Shown piece by piece: positions 23,585 to 33,122 of a stretch of DNA of 37,288 nt (the stretch's first letter is position 1; each line of letters starts with the position of its first letter). The notes beneath the pieces were generated by a model, which was not told the origin of the DNA, did no database searches, and saw only the letters and a list, made by a program, of their open reading frames with translations. This stretch comes from Ichthyophonus hoferi (Eukaryota; Opisthokonta; Ichthyosporea; Ichthyophonida; Ichthyophonidae). The position numbers were made by a program, and so were the translations under genes. The stretch lies in contig NAOQ01000051.1 in NCBI GenBank assembly GCA_002751075.1, forward strand, positions 12,480 to 49,767, read 5' to 3'.

Positions 23585-25144
23585 ACGTTTCCGTTCAGGA
23601 CCATGTGAGCCACTCAGAGACCGACATAGTAGAAGTAATTGAGGGACAACAACCCGAGTTTTATCGCGACCCTTACCCCTGTAAGTTATGGGAAGCACCT
23701 GTACTCATTAGCCCTAGAGATCATCAGTTAAAAACTGAACGATTTCTAAACGATGACGAGACAGTGAAACCTCTTAGAGAGGGTTGGGTTGGGTCTGACG
23801 AACAAATTGCCCAGGCATTACTGCTCCAAACGTTATTGTATAATACTAATGACACACCTGATGCTTTACAATTTCCTATTCAACAAAAACAATACGCGCA
23901 TAATCCTTATCAAGATCATGGCTTAAAACGTAACTCCTTTCAACTTTCGTACCAGGAAGAGAGAAAAGTTCAGAATTCGCCTAACTTTAATCACAGTACT
24001 TCTCATGCCTCCTTTGGCTTTACTGATAGCCATTTCGAAAATAAAACGTACCCTTACCAGGCAAAGTATACAGAGCGGGACAATAGTCTAGAGGTGGCTA
24101 ACCGCAGGAGTGAGGCAGTCAGTATATCTACGAGTTTTAATGCTAATGCAGAGGAGTGCAATTTATATACGAGGGATTTATCAAAAAAGGATAGGAAGGA
24201 AGAGGGTAGTAACTCGATTATTTTCACTTCTGGGCTCCAATTGGAGCAAAAGAAAGCCCCGACACAAACGAAGGAGTGCTACAATTGCAAGGTGTGTTGA
24301 TTAGAATTCCTTTCTCCACATCTACACATGGACCCATTCTCTGTTTGTTAATCACTTTATTTATCTCTATTGTACTATATTGTGATATATTACATGCTTA
24401 AGTTCGCTCTTTTTTTCTCTTATACATATACTATACGAACAGGACAGGGCCACCACTATAGCACTGTACTAGGATTTGCCATATAGTATACATATATCTT
24501 TTTTTTTCTTAACTTGGCCAGTAGTATCATATAGGCCCTCTCGTCCCTTCCCAATATTTCCTCATGATTCTCATCATAGTCTTAGATTAATCATTTGCTA
24601 ACATTCCTTCCCATCTAGACAAAAGAAACACCCATGTGGCGTACTTGCCCCAACACTGGAAGGTATCTTTGCAATGCATGTGGCATCTATCTACGTACTA
24701 ATCATACACATCGTCCTTTTCAAAAACTAGATGATTCCAATGACCCTGTTGTATGTTGCGCAAATTGCAAAGTAAGTCAAGTTTAACTATCACCTTCTTT
24801 ACTATTGATTCCTTAATTTTTATTTAGAACTTAAAAGAAATTGTATTTTATCTATCTATATAAGCACTACAAATACAACCACTACGATACTGTATAGTTT
24901 CTTGTCAAATTTTGCCCAGATGGGGATGCTTTCATTATTTAGGAACCCATATTCATTCACAAACCCTACCTACCACACACTCTTCTCATACAATAATCAG
25001 ACAACCAGGACGTGCATGTGGCGGAACAGTTGCGATGGACGACTATGTAATGCCTGCGGTCTCTACTATCACCTTCATCAAAGTCATAGGCCACAAGCCT
25101 TGCACAAGTATGGCGGTGCTATCCCTCCCCGTCTTTCATTGTGA
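23521..25144 (+). CDS. Two-zinc-finger GATA transcription factor, three exons, 355 residues
   Basis: Exons 23521-24291, 24619-24771 and 25001-25144; introns are GTGTGT..TAG (327 bp) and GTAAGT..CAG (229 bp), both phase 0. Residues 1-252 are low in recognisable domains, acidic early on, and rich in Ser, Asn and Gln. Finger 1 starts CYNC (253-256), then KTKETPMWRTCPNTGRYL, then CNAC (275-278). Finger 2 is CANC (304-307), KTTRTCMWRNSCDGRL, CNAC (324-327), then GLYYHLHQSHRP. CxNC..W..CNACG(L/I)Y is the GATA-type IV signature, and finger 2 with LYYxLH matches the DNA-binding C-finger of animal GATA1-6. Both introns fall at the same place, just after CxNCK. Loops of 18 and 16 residues differ from the family's usual 17, and each has an extra Cys. 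The linker is short and the usual Lys/Arg-rich tail after finger 2 is nearly absent. It is a nuclear DNA-binding regulator of WGATAR sites by family. The start is the first in-frame ATG after the TATA box. Confidence 0.93.
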
Positions 25145-26319
25145 ATAATATTCCCTTCTGCTTCAGTTTAAAAAAAGTTAGAAATGCATAAGACTGTTTT
25201 AAGTCATTGGTTTATAATTGTACAAAAATACTATTATAAAATATTTGCTCAATACTTCGGACTATTCGCTAATACAGCCAACCATATACGTATATATTGA
25301 AGTACATCCTCTAATTTATCTGGTTGGTTAGATAGGTTTTAAACTTGAGAATGCTACTATATGCAAAGTTTTTTAAAAAATAAGCGAAATATGTATTAGG
25401 AAAGATTAGTTGTATATAAAGGAGATAAAACACGAATGCAGGAAATACAATGGTTGTGACCCCAGCCAGTATGAAAAACTATTCGTAAATAAAAACTGTC
25501 TTAATCCTTTATCTTTCTGCATAGTATTTGTTTGATTATCAAGCTAGTATCTGCTGTACTAAGCTTCCTCTGGCTATTTTTGTCAGGTAAACAGCAGGCT
25601 GAAGTTCTAGCTAGCTGGTGTTCAATATCCCTCTGTGCATTGATGGATATAAATGCCTTTAGCTTCTTACCTGGCCATATGTTGTATATATATGTAGATG
25701 TAGTAACTTTAACATAATTGTGGGTGTGCATGGTTCAGGCATTGTTACTGGTGAATGAATTCGTCCCAATGAATATGAATATTAACTTACTAACAAGTTT
25801 GGTTTTAAAGACCTAATTGGCTCTTGAATGGTAAACTCCTCTGTTTTATTGAATCCCAATAAATGTACCACTAACTGATCGATACCTATATAGTATGGGA
25901 TTGGTTGTAGGCGATTAGCGTAAGTGATTATATTGGTCGATTAAATTATCTATCTTGTAACAAAGTTCTGAATCAATTAGAAATTTGACAATTATTTACA
26001 AAGAATTCCTGTCAAACTTAACAACTTTACAATTGATACAAAATAACCACCGCTATATCTACTATCCTTTATCTAGTTATTTGTATTTTAACATATATGT
26101 ATAAGAATATAATTTAATACCCGTTATCCTGCTAAAATTGAGCCAATGAAAAATGACTAGCATGGCATAATAGCATTATTAGAGCCTTTATAATATCTTA
26201 TGAATATCTAGTCCCATTATATATAATAATAATCATATCATACATAACAACCATATTCCTTTTACATCCAATGTCTCCAATTCACACATGGACAGACTTG
26301 CAGACTGGGTTTTAATTAT

Positions 26320-26726
26320 TGTTCAGAATAGTAAGTAGAGACAGGAGCGTTTCTGTAGCTTATATTCATTTAGAGAGAGAAGAAATACCAAATTTATGAG
26401 AATCTTATGCTTTCTGCTTTTGTGTGTGTGCAGGAACTGGTCGACCAGGTCTGTATTGATTGTAGTGAACATTTACATCAATCTCCTTTCTAGAATGGCT
26501 CTCTAACTAGTAGTTACCTTATTGGTGTGACTGCTCATATATTATGTATTGACAAATCAAACATCAGGTTGAAAAATATTATGCAACTAACTAATCTTGA
26601 GTCACAATCATTATTTTTCGTATTGGCTAATTCAAGTCACGATGCTCACAGACCCACTAGAATTGCTGATCTTACCACAATACTTAAATCTTAACTCTTT
26701 CCTCGTTGATGTAATGATATTCATAT
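26320..26726 (+). repeat. Dispersed repeat, copy 1
   Basis: About 400 bases matching 27430-27856 in order: AAGTAGAGACAGGAGYG, TTTAGAGAGAG, TTTCTAGRATGGCTCT, CATCAGGTTGRAAAATATTA, CTGATCTTACCACAATACTTAAAT and CGTTGATGTAAT. No terminal inverted repeats or coding capacity seen, so the class is unknown. Confidence 0.8.
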
Positions 26727-26751
26727 ACTGCATACTCGAACAAGAATCAAT

Positions 26752-26977
26752 CTACTTATTATCTGGGCTTCAATCGAACCTTTTTATTCATCTGTGGCTA
26801 GCGATCTTGTAGCACTCTCCCTTTGGCTAGAAACGTTTGAGAGAGCCAAAAGAAAAAGGAAGATCGTTACCACATTGGTGCGTTCATATTGATTTTTTTC
26901 TTTTCCTAAACGTGATTCAAAATATTTTTTGTCTATGGTTGTTTCTGTAGACGTTGCTTGATGCTTCTTTGGTGTAA
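26752..26977 (+). CDS. Weak candidate for a terminal exon pair
   Basis: An open stretch 26752-26877 ends at a possible donor GTGCGT. A pyrimidine-rich 73-base segment ends in TTTCTGTAG, and 26951-26977 then reads eight codons and a TAA stop in the same phase. The peptide contains ASIEPFYSSVASDLVALSLW and a basic RAKRKRK block. The acceptor at 26750-26751 would fit phase 2, which the GATA gene could supply by using a GTATGG donor at 25108, so it may be an alternative GATA 3' end. No family is recognised and it may be chance. Confidence 0.22.
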
Positions 26978-27429
26978 TAGAATCGAACGGCGATATGACA
27001 TGTGTTCTTAAAAAAAAACATCTTGCTGCATAATCTTACTGTGCTTGTGTTGTTATCATGCAATGATACTCTCCCAATGTCATAGAAAATCTACTTAGCT
27101 GTAGGCTTGTCGCACATTAAATGAACTAGATAACGCCTAATAATACTCTAAAGTGACGAACTGCATGTAAATGCTTCTGCTGGTGGCGGAAGTGATATGT
27201 AGATCTTGCCCAGTTGTTTTTACCTTGGCATTATTTTGAGGCTGGAAATTGGTAGTTCAAATAAAAATTTGACGCATTATGTAGCTGTAATAAAATCGAG
27301 TGTATACATGTGGTTAGTGAATGTAGGTAGGGTTGGGATGAAATATTTTTATCATTCGTGAATCGTTGATTTTATAGAATTACCAGATTTTGTGACCATG
27401 ATAAGCTAGAGAAGTTTTCTCTGCTACCA

Positions 27430-27856
27430 TGTTGGGAACAACAAGTAGAGACAGGAGTGTTCTTGTAACTTATATTCGTTTAGAGAGAGGAAATCCCAAA
27501 TTTCTCAGAATCTTATGTTCTCCACATTTGTGTGTTGGGGTGGGGCTGATCAACCATTACCTTTATTAGCTATTGTAGTTTATATTTATACTTGTCTCTT
27601 TTCTAGGATGGCTCTTTAGCCATATATACCATTGGTGTAGCTGCTTGTATATTATCCTGAAAAATCAAGCTATCAGGTTGGAAAATATTAATCTTGAGCC
27701 CCAATCATAAATTTTCGTATTAGCCAGTTCAAATCACGATAGTTCATAGAGAACCACCAGAATTGTCTGATCTTACCACAATACTTAAATACTAGTATGC
27801 TCCTATTTAGATGGTGACTTAACTCATTTCTTCGTTGATGTAATAGTGTTCATATT
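27430..27856 (+). repeat. Dispersed repeat, copy 2
   Basis: Same orientation as copy 1 and about 1110 bases downstream. Differences are scattered substitutions and small indels, so the two copies are not recent. It begins in GTTGGGAACAACAAGTAGAG. Confidence 0.8.
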
Positions 27857-28264
27857 TATAATTTACCCTATATGTAGATGAAACCAGCCTAGTGGATTCG
27901 AGAGGCAAAACAGTATCTCTATTTAGTTATACTATACATAAAGCTACATCTTTGGTTAAATATTTTAAAGCGTTCATGATTATCTAACAGTCAATTTACC
28001 TACACCTGACTAAAACAAAAGACAAAAAAATAACGGAGTAGTAAGCAAAGAAATAAATATAGTTGGTGTCTATGCGTGCGTAAAGGGTATTACACATGAG
28101 ATCGAAATGAAAAATATGAGCATACAGAGGGTTAGCACAAAAGAACTGGTCTGATTGTCAAATGTGGCTACATCTACAACATAGGTAATTAACTGGTTAT
28201 AATTTTCTAATTAAATAATGCTGGGTTCTGAAGTATTCCATATATAAAATACTGTAATTAGGAA

Positions 28265-28341
28265 GTGTTGGGATTAATAATTTGAGAGAGGAGCGTTCCT
28301 GTGACCCACATTAGTTTATAGGGAAAAGAAATAACAAATTA
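28265..28341 (+). repeat. Dispersed repeat, partial copy 3
   Basis: About 75 bases resembling the left end of copies 1 and 2: GTTGGGATTAATAATTTGAG, then GAGGAGCGTTCCTGT, TTAGTTTATAGGGA and AGAAATAACAAATT. Similarity stops after that. Confidence 0.55.
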
Positions 28342-28861
28342 AGCTACGTCTAAACGTGCTCAAAGGAGCACTGATATGTCTAGATATATTTTTATTGTTA
28401 AAAAAGTCAGTGGCGGGAAGCCTGGGCAACGAGTTATCTGGACCCCAAAACATAGCTGAAATGGCTTATTATTATTTTCGCGGGTCTGCCATTGGCTGGT
28501 TCAATTTTGATAAATCATTTTAGCTTAGTGCCTAGCTCCAATATATCGTACGATTTTTCTGAACTACTTAGATTGTTGGAATACTTTGCAACCTTGGCAC
28601 CAACAAAACAATACTACAAATAAAATAGAATAGAAACTTTTGCAAATTTTCTTTGCCAAATAATAATCTAACCCAATTTTTAATTGGCTACAAAGATAGA
28701 CAGATATTGTTTCTATTGTTAAATGAAACGCTAGAATATATATATATACCCAAAAAATGCTCAAGATAAGTATTGAGAAATATGAGAACTTTTTAAGAGT
28801 TATACACGCAAAATCCATGGCCATTAAAATATGAAATGGATGTGGGTTGGCTTAAACATGC

Positions 28862-30754
28862 TTATTGGACATCTCTAGGCGGTGGGGGGTCATGATTATC
28901 AGGTTGGTGAGGACTATATGACTTCACAATCACGGTATCATGTGTGTTAGTGACAGTAGGACGCATATAGTAAAAAATAAGAGCGCACAATAGCCATGAT
29001 ATGAAGATGTAGAAAGTGCCACGCAGGTCGTCGTCTCGTGGGTTAGAAATCTCAGGTACTGCAGTGAAAGCTTTATTGGCACATGGTAAAAATAAAATAA
29101 AAGTAAAAATACAAATAAGCATAGTTTTATTTGAAGATGTGTACATATGAATTAGATGATTGATATTTAACCAATATCTGGTAAGTCAAGGTCTAGGTTA
29201 TAAAGCATAGATATCAATATGACTAGACACAAAGCAAACGTGTTTCATGAAAAAGCATAGAGACAAACATAAAAACAAATTATATATTTACATAGACATA
29301 TATTCACAAACTTAATGCTTGTACACTTCCTTAACAGAGTCCCTGACTTGACTACTCTTAAATGAAAATTCCAAAAAAACCGAAAATTAAATTTAGGCTT
29401 TGATTCTCTCTTAATTAAAAACCTACGTATATTTATAACCCCGTAACTCTACTATACACCTCAGTAAAATTTCAAAGCCTATATCCCACTCTATATTTGC
29501 TTGACCAAAGTAAAAATTTAGGATCAACAGGAATAGTTGCAAAACATGAATATCTATAGAAGTAATAAAAAGAATCTAATAATATATAATGAACTCCAAA
29601 TCAAGAAAGATTTATGTGCGTTCTTCCAGCAGCAAATAATATATAAATTCGATATTGGAGGGAAGTTATCTTTGAATCTATTTTACAATAAAAAAGTAAT
29701 GAGGCAAGTAGTAGGTATTAAATCAAAACAATAATTTATGCAAATAAGAAAGGAACAAAAATATTCGGAAACAAATTCTTCAATAAATTATATATGTTGG
29801 CTTTAAAAACAATGCTTAGCACTGAAAAAACATAATGACTGGAAGAAACTTTAAGATATAATGGAACGAAATAGAAAATAAAAATTCTTACACTCCATCA
29901 AGCAATCCGTGTCAGTGCAGTAGCTTCTCTGTGTGGAGAGCTGATTAAGGTGATAAAAGAATGTTAGTTGCTACAGGTATAGCCCTGATAAACTATGTAT
30001 AATTCGTCAGTATATGGAAGTAAACGGACTTTTTCTAAATATTATTACTTTGTGTTTGCTTACACTGGCCTAAGCTTGCAAAAACCAAAGCCCCCCAATC
30101 AATCATAACAACATAAAAAACTACTACTATTGAAGAATTATAGAATATCAGGTTTGGTATATAAAACCTAGATAATTGTGATTGCATTGTGTGTATCTTT
30201 ACATCTCTTGTAATCTTTCTTTTTTTGTTTCCTCTTCCTGGTATCGGATCATTCAATTGAGATTCCAAATATGATACCTAATAATTAGATTGAAACCGTC
30301 TTAATAAAAATTCTCTAATTTGGATCCATTAGAATATTCAAGGTGTAAGGACTATCTGCTCGATATAAACCCGGAAGATGGAGTGGGACCAGAAATTTTA
30401 AATCATTTTCCTTTGCTTAGTGTATAGCAACAGTTAAATTGTTAGCTTTCTTATTTTGTGGTTGTCCTTTTTTTTCGTCAATTTACGCAGATATTTAATA
30501 TTTTTATAAGAGCAAAGCTGGAAAGCAAAGCGATGACAGAAATGCTCTGTCAAAGTGGCGTGGCTTAAATGTTGTCTCCATTTAGCTGTCAACATGGATA
30601 CGGATTATACTAGTAAGTTCCCCACTCCTACTTTAGGTAAAGATCTTTTTTCAATAATAGTTACTGTAGTGAACGCATAAAGAAGAGAAAAACATACTAC
30701 ATAAAGCAAGCGGAAGATGGGATCAACGATACATTCGCATACGCACCGGGCCAT
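28862..30754 (-). CDS. SMIM14: SMIM14-like small integral membrane protein, three exons, 99 residues
   Basis: Minus-strand exons 30754-30701 (18 codons), 29940-29892 (16 codons plus 1 base) and 29058-28862; introns GTAGTA..CAG (760 bp) and GTAAGA..CAG (833 bp), with phases 0 and 1 in agreement. Exon 1 reads MARCVCECIVDPIFRLLY, a Cys-rich start like the CECVC of vertebrate SMIM14. Exon 2 gives QRSYCTDTDCLME, close to QSYCTDTECLQE. Exon 3 opens with LPEISNP, then a single membrane helix (about residues 48-65, GTFYIFISWLLCALIFYYMRP), then a tail ending SPHQPDNHDPPPPRDVQ, which mirrors the SPH..DPPAPP end of SMIM14. The length matches the human protein as I recall it. Family knowledge: a single-pass ER membrane protein of poorly known function. 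A longer open frame around exon 3 starting at 29146 imitates a signal-peptide protein, but its first 30 codons are intron. Confidence 0.87.
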
Positions 30755-33122
30755 AATTGATTCTACTTTACATTCCAGTCAAAAAAATGGCACACCGTAT
30801 GATAAAGTTGAAAGCCCTATAATCGTGCATAAGAAATATAGCTCTATTATAATAAAACAATATGTAGACATTTATTCTAGCCAGTAGAACCAATAGAAGG
30901 CCTTATTATTGTCCCGATTTAGGTTATGAGCTAAGATTTGAAAAAAGAATATACATTATCCCTTTCAATTGGCTTAATTTTATCATTGTTTTAAAATTCA
31001 TGATATGTGACCAATGGTTGTATAGGACTCTCAAACAACATTCTTGTAAAAATGCCATGTGCATATATACCAATATTTAACATCAAATATTTGTGCAAAT
31101 AATATATACTTTCAATCGGGATGACTTATCATATTTTTTCCAGATTACTCTTACGTTTAGTATATTACATCAAATATTTGATAAAGAATCTAAAGGACAT
31201 TTATTGTAATAACATAACTTGTTTCTTATTTGGATGAGATTTGTTGATACTTGTGATTTAGGCCTAAAATACAGATCCTAGTTAACTTCCCTGTTCTGCT
31301 TTATAATTGTAATTTTACTGTTTATTTTATGTTGTTGCTTTAACAGACACCACAGATCCTGCATCTCAATGAAAGCATTAGCACAATAGCTACATTTTCG
31401 CGATAAAGATATTGCGTTACTTTTAATTTTGAATTGCTAATTAGATATACATTTAAGAACTGATTTTAAAATGTTAGTAAGCTATAGGAGCTATATTCTA
31501 TAGTCCTTTTTAATTTTATGGTAATTTATATTAAATATTTAAACAATCGTATATTATAGCCATACATGATATTATTTTCACATTTAACCTGTTGGTCTTT
31601 TTTTAGGCTACTAAATGTTTTGTGATAGAATAATTAAAATTATTCTGGTGTCCCTTCGTGTTTATGACAACATGCCAGTAAGTATTTGTATAATATATTT
31701 CCACTGATTAGACCTAAACGACCAAACAATTCTTATTAATTTGTTATTTCATGTTGATAAAATCCAAGTCAGTTATTTAGAAACTGAACAATCAACCAAT
31801 TTATTTTTGAGACGTTCAAGCAGGCTGATACTTTCTCTCACAAAAATCAATCAATTGGTAACATATGCTTGACGTATATCATACAATATATTGTTGCGGG
31901 TTATATTCAGGTGGTGAATACTGGTGTTGTCAACTACATGCCTAAGTTTGTTCAACGTATGTAATAGTTACATTACTTGAAAGTACTTTTAAAAAGTGAT
32001 ACCTACATAAGAACAACAAAGGCGGATTTTATAGTTATTGTACCAGCCGAATTATTATAAATTATTTGTGAGATATGTTCATAATAATTGTGGCACAATT
32101 CACTGCATGGCTAGTTCGTACTGCACCATGTGAAAATTGATGGCCAGACTGTTGCAATTATTATCATTTATGTTTACCGATTCTTGATCATATGTGAAAT
32201 CTAGTCCAAACAGCTATTGGCTATATTTTTATTCCTAAAGAGGAGGCCAAATTTACTTGCATTATGATCTCTTATTATGTTCCCCCTGAATGCATTGCTA
32301 TTACATATATTTATTTTATTTTTTATTGATTACAGTTATTAATTTGTATATTTTTTTAAAAAAAAATATTTAGAAAATCAAATACTAGTCTTTCTTTTTT
32401 AAAATACAACCACTAGCGTGTACAATTGCTTGTCAATGTAATTTCATACTGTGTTTAAATTCCTCATTCGCTCCAGGCCCCCAACCATTGGATGGTTTTA
32501 AATAGTAATGCAAAAAATATGTAGCGGGCAATCCAGTTTAAATGAATTGTTTACAATACCCAATCAGAGACATATACTTTATTTTATGTTCTCTCACAAG
32601 AGAGGGTCCGAAGATTCATTCGATCAAACCAATTCCCTCTCCTATTTAAAACACTATCACTTGATTGATTACAGTCAAGTATTTCACTTAAACTTTTTCA
32701 AGCATCGGGTGTTAATAATTATATTCCACTATGCTAGAGTAAGAGTAATATTGTAAGGATAAGAGGTTCCTAGGCCGTGTTAAAATTATTATAATACCAA
32801 AATGACAATTTAGCTGTGCGTGGATAACTTACATTAATCTCTCACTTAACATCCTGACTCAAGAATTATAAATAAATATATAGTACAATAGTCATTTTTT
32901 CTATCACAAATTGGACTTTCAGTTCCCGGCTGTAAAATTATCTGTAGGCCATCATTATTTTCATACGTCCTTAGACTCTCGGTACCCCTCAAACTGTGTG
33001 GGTCAAAACCTGCTGACCACAAACTGAAGTTACTTTGATAGCCACAGGGTATATGCTTGCTACTATTTGAGATATAGAAAAGATAAAATAGTCACTCCTG
33101 AAGTGTGACCATTTCTTGAGCC
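30755..33122. other. AT-rich intergenic region between divergent SMIM14-like and syntaxin genes
   Basis: The two genes point away from each other, so both promoters lie here. I see no strong TATA box at a fitting distance from either start. The 200 bases before the syntaxin ATG (about 32920-33120) are less AT-rich, as at a promoter and leader. An open stretch at 32508-32756 on the plus strand matches nothing known to me. Confidence 0.5.

Larger units (their letters stand above)
25145..28861. other. Largely non-coding region between the GATA and SMIM14-like genes
   Basis: Holds a dispersed repeat in two and a half copies (26320-26726, 27430-27856, 28265-28341), a weak exon candidate (26752-26977) and a short GC-rich island (28405-28510). 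The stretch 25530-25720 is open on both strands without a recognisable product. The open frame at 28564-28824 on the minus strand is very hydrophobic and lies in the likely 3' UTR of the SMIM14-like gene. Confidence 0.5.

Noticed and set aside
25501-25731. Open frames on both strands over the same 200 bases
   Set aside because: Neither has a recognisable domain, and both are short enough to be chance.
26443-26494. Exon-like stretch after TGTGTGTGTGCAG
   Set aside because: It lies inside the dispersed repeat and the second copy does not keep the frame.
28564-28824. 86-codon hydrophobic open frame on the minus strand
   Set aside because: AT-driven composition, located in the probable 3' UTR of the SMIM14-like gene, and no family match.
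29059-29146. N-terminal extension giving the SMIM14-like last exon a signal-peptide start
   Set aside because: The stretch is intron-like (pyrimidine-rich, ending in CTGCAG), and splicing at 29058 from 29892 restores the family sequence in phase.
30594-30612. ATG followed by six codons and GTAAGT on the plus strand, in phase with a CC before the syntaxin ATG
   Set aside because: Syntaxin 1 normally starts at MKDR, the would-be intron of 2.5 kb has a poor acceptor, and the site lies inside the SMIM14-like gene's first intron.
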